A stretch of 64,000 nucleotides of DNA from contig NZ_JAQLFJ010000004.1 of NCBI RefSeq assembly GCF_028206795.1, forward strand, positions 4,571 through 68,570, in the 5' to 3' direction. Of the stretch, positions 8,305-16,186 are shown piece by piece (the stretch's first letter is position 1; every line of letters starts with the position of its first letter). The notes beneath the pieces were generated by a model. It had not been told where the DNA came from. It did no database searches and worked only from the letters and a program-made list of their open reading frames with translations. Position numbers and translations under genes: made by a program. This DNA is from Collinsella aerofaciens (lineage in GTDB: Bacteria > Actinomycetota > Coriobacteriia > Coriobacteriales > Coriobacteriaceae).

Positions 8305-9822
8305 ATGGCGTTTTATCTGGGTATTGATATTGGGACAAGCGCCTCTAAAGGCGTTTTAATCGATGATCGATGCAACATCGTTTGCCAAGCCTCTTGCGGA
8401 CACGAGACGGACAACCCGCGTGACGGATGGTACCAGCATGATGCGGAGGCGGTTTGGTGGGGCGATTTTTGCCGCTTGTCGCGTGAGTTGGTGGTGCGAT
8501 CGGGGGTTAACGCGGTGCAGATCGGATGCGTGGGCCTTTCCGCATTGGGTTGCGACTGCGTACCGGTCGATACCGAGTGCAACGCGCTGGCGCCCGCGAT
8601 TTTATATGGAGTCGATGCGCGTTCGAAGCCGCAGATTGACGAGCTTCTTTCCGAATATGGGTCAGATCGCGCACGCGAGCTTTTCGGGCACGATCCCTGT
8701 TCGTCAGATATTGCTCCCAAGATCTTGTGGTTTAAGGAGAATATGCCCGAGGTGCACGAACGTGCCGCGAAGTTCCTGACGGCGTCATCGTTTCTATGCG
8801 CAAAGTTGACGGGGCGTTTTACGGTGGACCGTTATTTGGCGGAGGATTTTCTTCCCCTATATGACCGCTACACTTGGAAGGTTGATGCTCGGGAATGTGC
8901 TCGTTTCTGCCGGCCTGACCAGATGGCGGAGGTAATGTCGGCTACCGATATTGCTGGGGTGATTACGCAGCCTGCGGCTGAGGCGACGGGGCTCGCGGCG
9001 GGGACACCCGTCTTGGTGGGAACGGGCGACTCTGGTGCCGAGGCCATTTCGACGGGTGTATTCCGTCCCGGCGATATGATGGTTCAGTTGGGGAGCACGG
9101 CGTATTTCATCTACTTAGCTGATCATATGGTCGATGATGCTCGCCTGTGGCCAGGGACGTTTATCATTCCCGGAACTTACGGGATCTGCGCGGGGACCAA
9201 TACAGCGGGTGCACTCACATCGTGGCTGCGCCAAGAGCTGTATCGCGACGCCGTGGAGGCCGAGGACCACGGTGGCCCCGATGCATATTCGGTTATGGCG
9301 CATGATGCCGCCGATGTGGCGCCGGGTGCCGATGGGCTCCTGTGTCTGCCGTACTTTGCGGGGGAGCGTACTCCGCTCAACGATCCCGAGGCGCGTGGCG
9401 TCTTCTTTGGCCTGACCGGAAGGCATACGCGAGCACATATGGTTCGCGCCGCCTTGGAAGGCGTCGCGTATACCGTTGCATCCCATGTCGACATTATCGA
9501 GCGAGAGCATGGACTGCCAATTGGGCGCATTATGCTTGTCGGAGGTGGAACCAAGAATCCAGTTTGGATGCAAGCTATCGCCGATGTATGCGGGCGCGAG
9601 GTCTCGGTTGCCAAGGTTACGGTGGGCGCATGCTTCGGCGATGCCATCATGGCGGCTCTCGCAGGTGGCGCCTATGCATCATGGGATGAGCTCGCCCAAG
9701 TCCTTGGCGTTGCGCAAACAATCGTGCCCGATATGGCTGCCCACGAGTTATATGCGTCGCGTCGTCATATCTTTGACGAATTGTATGCACGCAACTGTGA
9801 TCTCATGCACGAATTGGTGTAA
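8305..9822 (+). CDS. FGGY-family carbohydrate kinase (xylulokinase-like)
   Basis: A 505-residue two-domain kinase of the FGGY family, normal length for XylB. N-terminal FGGY_N shows the phosphate-1 loop LGIDIGTSASKGVLID; the D-W-x-H analogue is GWYQHDAEAVWW; the C-terminal domain has LVGGGTKNPVWMQAIADV, the FGGY signature region. It is the last gene of the cluster, 5 nt after BtpA, and precedes a terminator hairpin. The substrate is likely a ketose released or rearranged by the upstream enzymes (inference). Confidence 0.85.
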   Translation: MAFYLGIDIGTSASKGVLIDDRCNIVCQASCGHETDNPRDGWYQHDAEAVWWGDFCRLSRELVVRSGVNAVQIGCVGLSALGCDCVPVDTECNALAPAILYGVDARSKPQIDELLSEYGSDRARELFGHDPCSSDIAPKILWFKENMPEVHERAAKFLTASSFLCAKLTGRFTVDRYLAEDFLPLYDRYTWKVDARECARFCRPDQMAEVMSATDIAGVITQPAAEATGLAAGTPVLVGTGDSGAEAISTGVFRPGDMMVQLGSTAYFIYLADHMVDDARLWPGTFIIPGTYGICAGTNTAGALTSWLRQELYRDAVEAEDHGGPDAYSVMAHDAADVAPGADGLLCLPYFAGERTPLNDPEARGVFFGLTGRHTRAHMVRAALEGVAYTVASHVDIIEREHGLPIGRIMLVGGGTKNPVWMQAIADVCGREVSVAKVTVGACFGDAIMAALAGGAYASWDELAQVLGVAQTIVPDMAAHELYASRRHIFDELYARNCDLMHELV

Positions 9823-9849
9823 TGCTGCCGAATTGTACTGCCTTCCAAT

Positions 9850-9891
9850 AGGGACTGCGTTGTGTGATTCGCATGTCCCTTGGCATTTTTT
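9850..9891 (+). terminator. Terminator after the FGGY kinase (convergent junction)
   Basis: AGGGAC (9850-9855) plus TGCG pairs with CGCATGTCCCT (9870-9880), one base bulged, followed by GGC and six T (9886-9891). It lies between the plus-strand cluster and the convergent TatD gene. The GGGAC stem recalls other palindromes in this window. Confidence 0.6.
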
Positions 9892-9902
9892 GCCCACAGG
9901 GG

Positions 9903-10685
9903 TTAGCGAAGGTCAAATACAGAGTGCGCATTTGCTAAAACTGCCGATTCGATGCGCTTTATGTCACAGTTTTTGAGTGAGGCGATGCGTTCTGAGGTCC
10001 ATGCAAGCGATCTGATGAGCGACTGCGCGCTTGTTTCTGTGTTTGGCTCGGTCGGCGCATCGGTCTCGAGCAGTAAACGGTCGAGTGGAATCTGTCGTGC
10101 GTATTCGCGTCCTCGTTTGGACGCGAGCATGCGTTCGTTGACAGAAAAATAGCAGCCCGCATTACGCGCGCGGACGAGCTCGTCTGAGGTGCCGCTAAAC
10201 CAGTGGAAGATGATAGCGGGGGAGTCGGGGTTTGGGATGAGTAGCCCGTGCGATTCTAGGGCGTCCAGCGCAGTTCCTGCCGAACGAACGGCGTGAATTG
10301 ATATCACGCGCCCGGCAAGAGGACGCTGCACGAGCACATCGCAGAGCCGGTCAAGTGCCTGTATTTGCAGCGACTCGCTTCCGGCAAAGCGCTCGGAAAA
10401 GTCGAGTCCGACTTCACCGATGTGGCGCTCTTGGGCGGCAACTTCGCAAAGCAGATCGACTTCGGTAGAACCACAGCGGCCGTCGGCGAGCCACCAGGGG
10501 TGAAGCCCAATGCCGGCGATGATGCCTGGTTGGCGACGGGCACGCTCGTTTGCGGCCGAAAAGTCGCGTGGATCGACGCCGCAATCAAATAGACCCAAGC
10601 CCAGTGCCGTCGCCTCATCGGCAACGGCGTCCGGGTGAGCCATTAAATCAAGATGGCAGTGTGCATCAATTAACTGGGGCCCCAT
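9903..10685 (-). CDS. TatD-family metal-dependent hydrolase (DNase)
   Basis: A 260-residue TatD-type hydrolase (PF01026). Metal ligands are all visible: LIDAHCHLD (HxH), GEVGLDF (Glu), SIHAV (His), IIFHWFSG (His) and LLLETDAP (Asp). TatD proteins are 3'-5' exonuclease/AP-type DNases of the cytosol, often called YcfH-like. ATG 10685 was chosen; a GTG at 10700 would overlap the tcdA stop by one base. It is the second gene of a two-gene minus-strand operon behind tcdA. Confidence 0.88.
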   Translation of the reverse strand: MGPQLIDAHCHLDLMAHPDAVADEATALGLGLFDCGVDPRDFSAANERARRQPGIIAGIGLHPWWLADGRCGSTEVDLLCEVAAQERHIGEVGLDFSERFAGSESLQIQALDRLCDVLVQRPLAGRVISIHAVRSAGTALDALESHGLLIPNPDSPAIIFHWFSGTSDELVRARNAGCYFSVNERMLASKRGREYARQIPLDRLLLETDAPTEPNTETSAQSLIRSLAWTSERIASLKNCDIKRIESAVLANAHSVFDLR

Positions 10686-10699
10686 CTCGGCGCGCTCCA

Positions 10700-11494
10700 C
10701 TAGTCTAGGCGCTGGCCATCGGCGCGCACGCGTTCGGTACCACGCCCACTGATCTGGCGGATAACCTCGCCGGCGATTATCTGGCCCATGATGGGCGGCA
10801 TAAAGCTGGCGGTGCCCAACTCGGTACGCTCGTGGATATTGGACGGGTCGCGGGGTTGGGTCTTAACCGATTCCTCGCAGCTAAACAGCACGTGCAGGCT
10901 CTTGATTCCGCGCTTCTTGCATTCTTTGCGCATGATGCGGCTCATGGGGTCACGTACCGTATCGAAGATGTCGGCAAAGCGGAGGCACTCGGGATGGAGC
11001 TTGTTGGCCCCGCCCATGGAGCTAACCAAACGGATGTCGTGGTCCTGAGCATATTTGGCAATGGTGAGCTTGGCCGAGATGGTGTCGATGGCGTCGACGA
11101 CGTAGTCGAGCTTGCCGTCCGTCTGCTCCAAAACGCTCGCAAAGAACTCGTCGATGTTATCGCTCAACAGGTATTCAGTTCGCTTGATGACGGTGGCGGC
11201 AGGATTGATATCGTGGATCATGGCCTCCATCACGTCAACCTTGCGCTTGCCGACGGTGCTGTGAAAGGCGATGGCCTGGCGATTGATATTGCTGGGCGCG
11301 ATGATGTCCTTATCCAGAATGACGAAATGTCCGATGCCGCCGCGGGCGAGTGCCTCGCAGCAGTTGGAGCCCACGCCTCCGCAGCCGAGCACCAGTACCG
11401 TAGCATCGGCGAGCTTGTCGAGTGCCTCGCGGCCCATGATGATTTCGAGCTTGGTATCGCGCGTCTCGACGAGAGCAGTAGCGTTTTCGGTCAT
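10700..11494 (-). CDS. tcdA: tRNA threonylcarbamoyladenosine dehydratase (TcdA/CsdL)
   Basis: A 264-residue ThiF/E1-like enzyme that cyclises t6A37 to ct6A in tRNA using ATP. The nucleotide-binding motif VLVLGCGGVGSNCCEALARGG is near residue 35, followed by the DKDIIAPSNINRQ block with its essential Asn/Arg, and VVDAIDTISAKL. The C-terminal TASFMPPIMGQIIAGEV is family-typical. GGAGG lies 6 nt upstream of ATG 11494; the ATG at 11500 is too close to that ribosome site. It leads the tatD gene, which starts within or just after its stop. Confidence 0.88.
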   Translation of the reverse strand: MTENATALVETRDTKLEIIMGREALDKLADATVLVLGCGGVGSNCCEALARGGIGHFVILDKDIIAPSNINRQAIAFHSTVGKRKVDVMEAMIHDINPAATVIKRTEYLLSDNIDEFFASVLEQTDGKLDYVVDAIDTISAKLTIAKYAQDHDIRLVSSMGGANKLHPECLRFADIFDTVRDPMSRIMRKECKKRGIKSLHVLFSCEESVKTQPRDPSNIHERTELGTASFMPPIMGQIIAGEVIRQISGRGTERVRADGQRLD

Positions 11495-11581
11495 AGACAT
11501 CCTCCGATGGGGAAGCGAATCGTGTTTTAGCTATCGTCATTATAGGTATTATCGCGATTTCATTTGAGCCCTTGGGGTTTG

Positions 11582-11610
11582 TTGAAATGGGATCGGGATT
11601 CGCATAAGAT
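11582..11610 (+). promoter_or_regulatory. Strong sigma-70-type promoter for a short RNA
   Basis: TTGAAA (11582-11587) and TAAGAT (11605-11610) are 17 nt apart, an ideal housekeeping promoter. The expected start is near 11617. No open reading frame follows before the terminator at 11713. Confidence 0.6.
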
Positions 11611-11616
11611 TGAAGC

Positions 11617-11713
11617 AGATGGCACCCGTTGCAGCGGGTTGGCCAACTCCGAAACACGTTTATGGCGTGAGAAGTGGCCGTCTTCGCATTACGCGGAGGC
11701 GGCTATTTTTTTT
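11617..11713 (+). ncRNA. Candidate small structured RNA or attenuated leader (about 97 nt)
   Basis: Between divergent tcdA and arsR, a good promoter is followed by a compact folded stretch: hairpin ACCCG/CGGGT near 11624-11639; stem GGCCA (11641-11645)/TGGCC (11675-11679) enclosing CACG/CGTG; then a classic terminator GCCGTCTTCGC/GCGGAGGCGGC (11677-11687, 11693-11703) with a T-rich tail. The TGGCC arm overlaps the terminator's left arm, so the two folds exclude each other, as in a riboswitch or attenuator. No coding potential was found. Which known family, if any, is undecided. Confidence 0.5.
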
Positions 11714-11723
11714 GAGTACAAGA

Positions 11724-11761
11724 TTAGATAGTTAGACAAACATCTAAATATCGAGTATAGT
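11724..11761 (+). promoter_or_regulatory. arsR-sdpI promoter with overlapping dyad operator
   Basis: TAGACA (11733-11738) and TATAGT (11756-11761) are 17 nt apart. A 24 bp imperfect palindrome (11724-11747), with arms starting TTAGAT and ending ATCTAA, covers the -35 box. AT-rich dyads of this size over the promoter are the usual binding sites of ArsR-family repressors, so autoregulation is expected (inference). Confidence 0.6.
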
Positions 11762-11795
11762 GTGCGCGTCATGAGAGATGATGAGAGGAGGTCTT

Positions 11796-12074
11796 ATGCC
11801 GGGAGAGGGTTTTAAGGCGCTTGCCGATCCAACGCGACGGCGCATTTTGGAGTTGCTGCGCGAGGGCAATTGCACGGCGGGGGAGCTTGCCGAGCATTTC
11901 GATATCAGTAAGCCGTCGCTGAGCCATCACTTGGCGACGCTCAAAAACGCCGGGTTGGTGACCGACGAGCGCCATGGCCAAAACATCGTATACAGCTTAA
12001 ACACCACCGTCATGCAGGACTTGATCGGTTGGTTTATGGGCTTTACAAACACGGAAGGTGATAAGGATGAATAA
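11796..12074 (+). CDS. ArsR/SdpR-family transcriptional repressor
   Basis: A 92-residue winged-helix regulator (HTH_5/HTH_20). ALADPTRRRILELLREG and ISKPSLSHHLATLKNAGLV form the recognition region; the tail YSLNTTVMQDLIGWFM matches SdpR-type proteins, which sense no metal. No cysteine metal motif (CxC) is present. ATG 11796 follows GAGGAGG. The gene overlaps the next one (SdpI-like) by 8 nt, the same pairing as B. subtilis sdpR-sdpI, where the repressor controls an immunity/signal membrane protein. Confidence 0.85.
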   Translation: MPGEGFKALADPTRRRILELLREGNCTAGELAEHFDISKPSLSHHLATLKNAGLVTDERHGQNIVYSLNTTVMQDLIGWFMGFTNTEGDKDE

Positions 12075-12786
12075 CGAAAACAAGGGCATTCACGCCACGG
12101 GGGTATCGCGGCGTGTGTGGATTGCGCTGATCGCTCTGTGCGTCGCCAATGTCGTAGCGCACCTCATAGTGATGCCGAGCTTGCCTGCGCAGATTCCTAC
12201 GCACTGGGGCGCGAACGGCGCCGTCGACGGTTGGGGTCCTAGCTGGATGGCCTCCGCGCTCGGCGTGCTGCCTCTGGCACTTCTTGCGATGTTCTACGTC
12301 GTGCCACGCATTGACCCCAAGGGCGAGGCGTATCGAACCTCGGGCAAGTTCTATCAGGGCTTCGTAATCGCCTTCACCTTGTTTATGTGCGCCATAAGCT
12401 GGTTGGGTGAGCTTACGGTCTGGGGCGTGGTGCCGGCGGTCGGTTTGGTCAACGTGCTGATTTCCGGTGCTGTCGGTCTGCTGTTCATCGGCGTAGGCAA
12501 CTACTTGCCGCGTGTGAAGCGGAACTATACACTCGGTATCAAGACGCCCTGGGCGCTTGCCGATCCCGAGAACTGGCGCCGTACGCAGCGCTTTGGCGGT
12601 GCCTGCTTTATGGTGCTGGGTGTTGGCCTGATTGCGATGGGCGTGGCGGGCAGCGTGCTTTCGAGTGAAGTCGTCGCCGCGGTGATTGCGGTTCTGGCGT
12701 TGGTTCGGTCGGAGCCGTCTACGTCTACTCGTATCTGCTGTGGCGCAAATCGCAGCGAGCCGCTCGTTAAGGTTGCGGAAAACTAG
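12067..12786 (+). CDS. SdpI-family membrane protein, probably frameshifted at the C-terminus
   Basis: A 239-residue integral membrane protein with an N-terminal DUF1648 block (MPSLPAQIPTHWGANGAVDGW) and a C-terminal SdpI domain (NYLPRVKRNYTLGIKTPWAL). In B. subtilis SdpI confers immunity to the SdpC toxin. The last 35 residues of the open frame are hydrophilic and unlike the family. The -1 frame from about 12702 reads GSVGAVYVYSYLLWRKSQ and stops at 12770, which is the expected final helix. One base appears to be missing near 12690-12705. ATG 12067 lies inside the arsR stop region and is translationally coupled. Confidence 0.75.
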   Translation: MNNENKGIHATGVSRRVWIALIALCVANVVAHLIVMPSLPAQIPTHWGANGAVDGWGPSWMASALGVLPLALLAMFYVVPRIDPKGEAYRTSGKFYQGFVIAFTLFMCAISWLGELTVWGVVPAVGLVNVLISGAVGLLFIGVGNYLPRVKRNYTLGIKTPWALADPENWRRTQRFGGACFMVLGVGLIAMGVAGSVLSSEVVAAVIAVLALVRSEPSTSTRICCGANRSEPLVKVAEN

Positions 12787-12836
12787 CGTACGCAGTTCAT
12801 AGTATGTTCCGGGGGACTTTTCCCAGGTAGTATTAG

Positions 12837-12864
12837 GGGGTATGGGCAACCATGCCCCTTTTTT
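12837..12864 (+). terminator. Rho-independent terminator after sdpI
   Basis: GGGGTATGG (12837-12845), loop GCAA, CCATGCCCC (12850-12858), then six T. One G-T pair in a 9 bp stem. Confidence 0.85.
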
Positions 12865-12955
12865 CGTTAAGTTTCAGAGCTGGTTTCCTCATTTCGTTTC
12901 CACTAAAGCGAATCAAGAATAGGGAAACAGCAGGTAGAAAGGATAAAACAGGCAA

Positions 12956-14635
12956 ATGGCAGAGTTCATCTACCAGATGTATCAGGCTCGCAAGGCCCAT
13001 GGCGACAAGGTAATCCTTGACGACGTGACCCTGAGCTTCTACCCCGGTGCCAAGATCGGCGTCGTGGGCCCCAACGGTATGGGCAAGTCGACCCTGCTCA
13101 AGATCATGGCCGGCATCGAGGAGGTCTCCAACGGCGATGCCAGGCTTACCCCCGGCTACACCGTGGGCATCCTGCAGCAGGAGCCGCCGCTCGACGACGA
13201 CAAGACCGTCATCGAGAACGTGCGCATGGCGTTTGGCGACATGATTGCCAAGGTCGATCGCTTCAACAAGATCGGCGAGGAGATGTGCGACCCGGACTGC
13301 GACATGGACGCCCTCATGGCCGAGATGGGCAAGCTCCAGGACGAGATCGACGCCGCTGATGGCTGGGATATCGATTCCAAGCTCGGCCAGGCCATGGACG
13401 CCCTGCAGCTGCCCGATTCCGACATGCCGGTCAACGTGCTTTCCGGCGGCGAGCGCCGTCGCGTGGCCCTGTGCAAGCTGCTGCTCGAGGCTCCCGACCT
13501 GCTGCTGCTTGACGAGCCCACGAACCACCTGGACGCCGAGTCGATCCTGTGGCTCGAGCACTTCCTGCACAACTACCAGGGCGCCGTTCTGGCCGTCACG
13601 CACGATCGCTACTTCCTGGATAACGTTGCCGAGTGGATCTGCGAGGTCGACCGCGGTCACCTCTATCCCTACAAGGGCAACTACTCCACGTATCTGGAGA
13701 CCAAGGCCGCGCGTATCGAGGCACAGGGCAACCGCGACGCCAAGCTCGCCAAGCGCATGGAGGCCGAGCTCGAGTGGGTGCGCAGCTCGCCCAAGGCCCG
13801 TCAGGCCAAGAACAAGGCCCGTCTGGCTCGCTATGAGGAGATGGAGGCCGAGGCCCGCGCAAGCCAGAAGCTCGACTGGACCGACATCCGCATCCCTGTG
13901 GGCCCGCGTTTGGGCAACAAGGTGCTCGAGGCCCATCACCTGCACAAGGAGTTCGATGGCCGCGTGCTCATCGATGACCTTTCGTTCACCCTGCCGCGCA
14001 ACGGCATCGTGGGCGTTATCGGCCCCAACGGTGTCGGTAAGACCACGCTGTTCAAGACGATTGTGGGTCTGGAGCCGCTGACTTCGGGCGAGCTCGAGGT
14101 GGGCGAGACCGTCAAGATTTCTTACGTCGATCAGAATCGCTCTGGCATCGACCCCGACAAGAACCTGTGGGAGGTCGTCTCGGACGGCCTGGACCACATG
14201 ATGGTCGGCGAGACCGAGGTCCCGAGCCGCGCCTATGTGGCGAGCTTTGGCTTTAAGGGCCAGGACCAGCAGAAGCGTGCCGGCGTGCTTTCCGGCGGCG
14301 AGCGCAACCGTCTGAACCTGGCGCTTACGCTCAAGCAGGGCGGCAACCTGCTGCTCCTCGACGAGCCCACGAACGACCTCGACGTCGAGACGCTTTCCTC
14401 GCTCGAGGCCGCGCTGCTCGAGTTCCCGGGCTGTTCGGTGGTCATTAGCCACGACCGTATGTTCCTGGACCGCGTCGCCACGCACATCCTGGCGTGGGAG
14501 GGCACCGACGAGAACCCGGGCAGCTGGTATTGGTTTGAGGGCAACTTTGAGGCCTATCAGGCCAACCGTATCGAGCGCCTGGGCGAGGACGCAGCCCAGC
14601 CGCATCGTATCCACAGGAAACTTACCAGGGACTAG
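12956..14635 (+). CDS. ettA: Energy-dependent translational throttle protein EttA (ABC-F ATPase)
   Basis: A 559-residue soluble protein with two ABC ATPase domains (E. coli EttA 555). Walker A motifs are GPNGMGKST (about residue 38) and GPNGVGKTT (about 357); signatures are LSGGERRRVAL and LSGGERNRLNL; Walker B LLLLDEPTNHLD and LLLLDEPTNDLD. The interdomain linker (residues 245-320, rich in Lys/Arg/Glu) is the P-site tRNA-interaction motif of ABC-F proteins. EttA binds the ribosomal E site and gates the first peptide bond according to ATP/ADP ratio. It stands alone between two terminators. Confidence 0.92.
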   Translation: MAEFIYQMYQARKAHGDKVILDDVTLSFYPGAKIGVVGPNGMGKSTLLKIMAGIEEVSNGDARLTPGYTVGILQQEPPLDDDKTVIENVRMAFGDMIAKVDRFNKIGEEMCDPDCDMDALMAEMGKLQDEIDAADGWDIDSKLGQAMDALQLPDSDMPVNVLSGGERRRVALCKLLLEAPDLLLLDEPTNHLDAESILWLEHFLHNYQGAVLAVTHDRYFLDNVAEWICEVDRGHLYPYKGNYSTYLETKAARIEAQGNRDAKLAKRMEAELEWVRSSPKARQAKNKARLARYEEMEAEARASQKLDWTDIRIPVGPRLGNKVLEAHHLHKEFDGRVLIDDLSFTLPRNGIVGVIGPNGVGKTTLFKTIVGLEPLTSGELEVGETVKISYVDQNRSGIDPDKNLWEVVSDGLDHMMVGETEVPSRAYVASFGFKGQDQQKRAGVLSGGERNRLNLALTLKQGGNLLLLDEPTNDLDVETLSSLEAALLEFPGCSVVISHDRMFLDRVATHILAWEGTDENPGSWYWFEGNFEAYQANRIERLGEDAAQPHRIHRKLTRD

Positions 14636-14640
14636 TTTGA

Positions 14641-14669
14641 TGTGGCAAAGGGACAGCCCCTTTGTCACA
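14641..14669. repeat. Short palindrome with GGGAC core
   Basis: TGTGGCAAAGGG (14641-14652) pairs with CCCTTTGTCACA (14658-14669) around a 5 nt loop. It resembles other GGGAC-containing palindromes in the window and lies 6 nt after the ettA stop. Confidence 0.55.
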
Positions 14670-14699
14670 CGAACTTATGCTCAACCTGGGAAAATAAAA

Positions 14700-14738
14700 A
14701 AAACGCGGCGAACGTTTTTGTGACGTTCGCCGCGTTTT
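14700..14738. terminator. Bidirectional terminator between ettA and the LOTUS-like gene
   Basis: A perfect 15 bp stem, AAAACGCGGCGAACG (14700-14714) with CGTTCGCCGCGTTTT (14724-14738), flanked by A and T runs so it serves both convergent genes. It ends one base before the minus-strand stop codon. Confidence 0.9.
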
Positions 14739-14739
14739 G

Positions 14740-16047
14740 CTATTCGTTGGATTCTTCAACCTTGTCGACGGTCCAGGTGGCTCCGAGGCCTCCGGTGGTG
14801 TTGCGGCGGATGCGCACGGTGACTTCGTGGCGCTCGCCGGCCTGCGTGTAGCGCAGGGGGAAGATTGCGCGGTTTCGCGCGGCCTCGATGCTGCCGCGTT
14901 CGCGGGCGATCCAGTAGTACTCGCCGACGATGCCGAGCGTGTCGGCGCCGTAGGGGAGATAGGTCGACAGCTGGTGTAGCAACGGGCCGGGGCAGAAGAC
15001 CTCGGTTGCGAAATCGACGGGGAAGTCCTCGGGGATGGTCGGTGCTGTGGGTGCGGGGGCCGGTGCTGCTGCGGGTACCGAAGCCGGTACCGGTGCGGGA
15101 ATTTGGTCATAGACAGGTGCGGATGCGGACTCGATGACGGGTGCAGACTCGGGCGCCGGTTCTGGCTTAACTGCGGAATCTGTCGGTTCCACGGAGACGG
15201 ATGTGTCTTCAGTCTCGGTTTTGGCGTCGGCTTGCGGGGCGTCCTCTGCCTCGACAGACGGCTTTGTCTCGACCGGCGTGGATGCCATGGTGGTGATGCC
15301 GGCGTTGGCGTTCTCGGGGTCATAGACGACCGTGAGCGAGATGGCGGGCTGCGGTGCCTCGGGCTCCGATGCCGCCTCGGTAGCGTCCTGTTCTGCGAGT
15401 TCTTCGGGCTGATCGTCCTCGGCCTCGTTGCCAAAGACATCGCTGTTTTGGAGCGCAGGCGTCTCGGGTTGGTCAGCGGCTTCTTCGGTTGTCGACTTGG
15501 GCGCTTCGTTGAGCTCCACAGTTGCTTCCTGCTCGGATATGACTTCGGGATCGGTCGTGGCGGCGATTTCGGGTTCGGCTTCTGCTGCTACCTCAATAGC
15601 GACTTCGATCTCTGTCTCGGGCTCGGGCTCCGGAGCGACTTCGGCCACGGACTCGGGCTCGGGACGCTTAACGTGCTTGGGACGCACGGCCTTCAGGTCC
15701 TTCTCGCCGCGCTTTTTCTTTTTGTAGGACTGCTTGGCGCCCTTGGTGGCCTTGGGCTTGTCCTCGCCCTTGGCAAGTGCGGCATCCCATGCCTCGTTGG
15801 CGATGACCGTGGCATACAGGCGACCGCCCTTAAAGACAGTCAGCTTAATGCAGTCGTCGAGTTCCTCGAGCAATTCGCGCGTGGACTCGAAGCCCAGGTC
15901 ATAAGCAGCCATGTCGCCAGCGGCGAGAGCCTCCTCGACCTGCGTCATAAACGTTTGCTTACCGCATCCGATTGCATCGCGCAGCAGGCGATACAGATAG
16001 ATGTGGTTGCCCAGCGAAAGCGTGGGCGTAACTATTGTATTGCTCAT
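14740..16047 (-). CDS. LOTUS/OST-HTH-like domain protein with acidic Pro/Glu/Ala-rich linker
   Basis: A 435-residue soluble protein in three parts. Residues 1-90 look like an OST-HTH/LOTUS winged helix: YLYRLLRDAIGCGKQ, then LGFESTRELLEELDDCIKL and GGRLYATV. Residues 95-330 are low-complexity, first Lys-rich, then Glu/Pro/Ala-rich with EPEPE repeats. The last 95 residues form a second folded domain (PVDFATEVFCPGPLLHQLSTY to the end). LOTUS domains bind structured RNA and in bacteria usually accompany a NYN nuclease, absent here. ATG 16047 follows GAGGAG. Domain call by motif likeness only; the C-terminal domain is unrecognised. Confidence 0.6.
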   Translation of the reverse strand: MSNTIVTPTLSLGNHIYLYRLLRDAIGCGKQTFMTQVEEALAAGDMAAYDLGFESTRELLEELDDCIKLTVFKGGRLYATVIANEAWDAALAKGEDKPKATKGAKQSYKKKKRGEKDLKAVRPKHVKRPEPESVAEVAPEPEPETEIEVAIEVAAEAEPEIAATTDPEVISEQEATVELNEAPKSTTEEAADQPETPALQNSDVFGNEAEDDQPEELAEQDATEAASEPEAPQPAISLTVVYDPENANAGITTMASTPVETKPSVEAEDAPQADAKTETEDTSVSVEPTDSAVKPEPAPESAPVIESASAPVYDQIPAPVPASVPAAAPAPAPTAPTIPEDFPVDFATEVFCPGPLLHQLSTYLPYGADTLGIVGEYYWIARERGSIEAARNRAIFPLRYTQAGERHEVTVRIRRNTTGGLGATWTVDKVEESNE

Positions 16048-16059
16048 GGCAAATCTCCT

Positions 16060-16075
16060 CTTTACACATGTAAAG
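16060..16075. promoter_or_regulatory. Palindrome upstream of the LOTUS-like gene
   Basis: CTTTACA-CA-TGTAAAG, a perfect 7 bp dyad, abuts the ribosome site of the minus-strand gene starting at 16047. It could be a repressor operator or a weak hairpin at the mRNA 5' end. Confidence 0.4.
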
Positions 16076-16119
16076 CATCTTACCATCGCATGGCGCTCGC
16101 CATGACGGCGCCCAAGGCA

Positions 16120-16152
16120 AACGGGCGCGACCGTTGCCGGTTCGCGCCCGTT
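16120..16152 (-). terminator. GC-rich hairpin after the Ser-rich membrane protein gene
   Basis: AACGGGCGCG (16120-16129) pairs with CGCGCCCGTT (16143-16152). It lies downstream of the minus-strand gene ending at 16187. The T tract is weak. Confidence 0.55.
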
Positions 16153-16186
16153 GTACAGGTCGGTTATCTGTGAGAGGCAAATGTGC

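Noticed and set aside
12833..14668. A 611-codon open frame on the minus strand opposite ettA
   Set aside because: It mirrors a conserved ABC-F gene; long antisense frames are common in GC-rich coding DNA, and its product has no motif.
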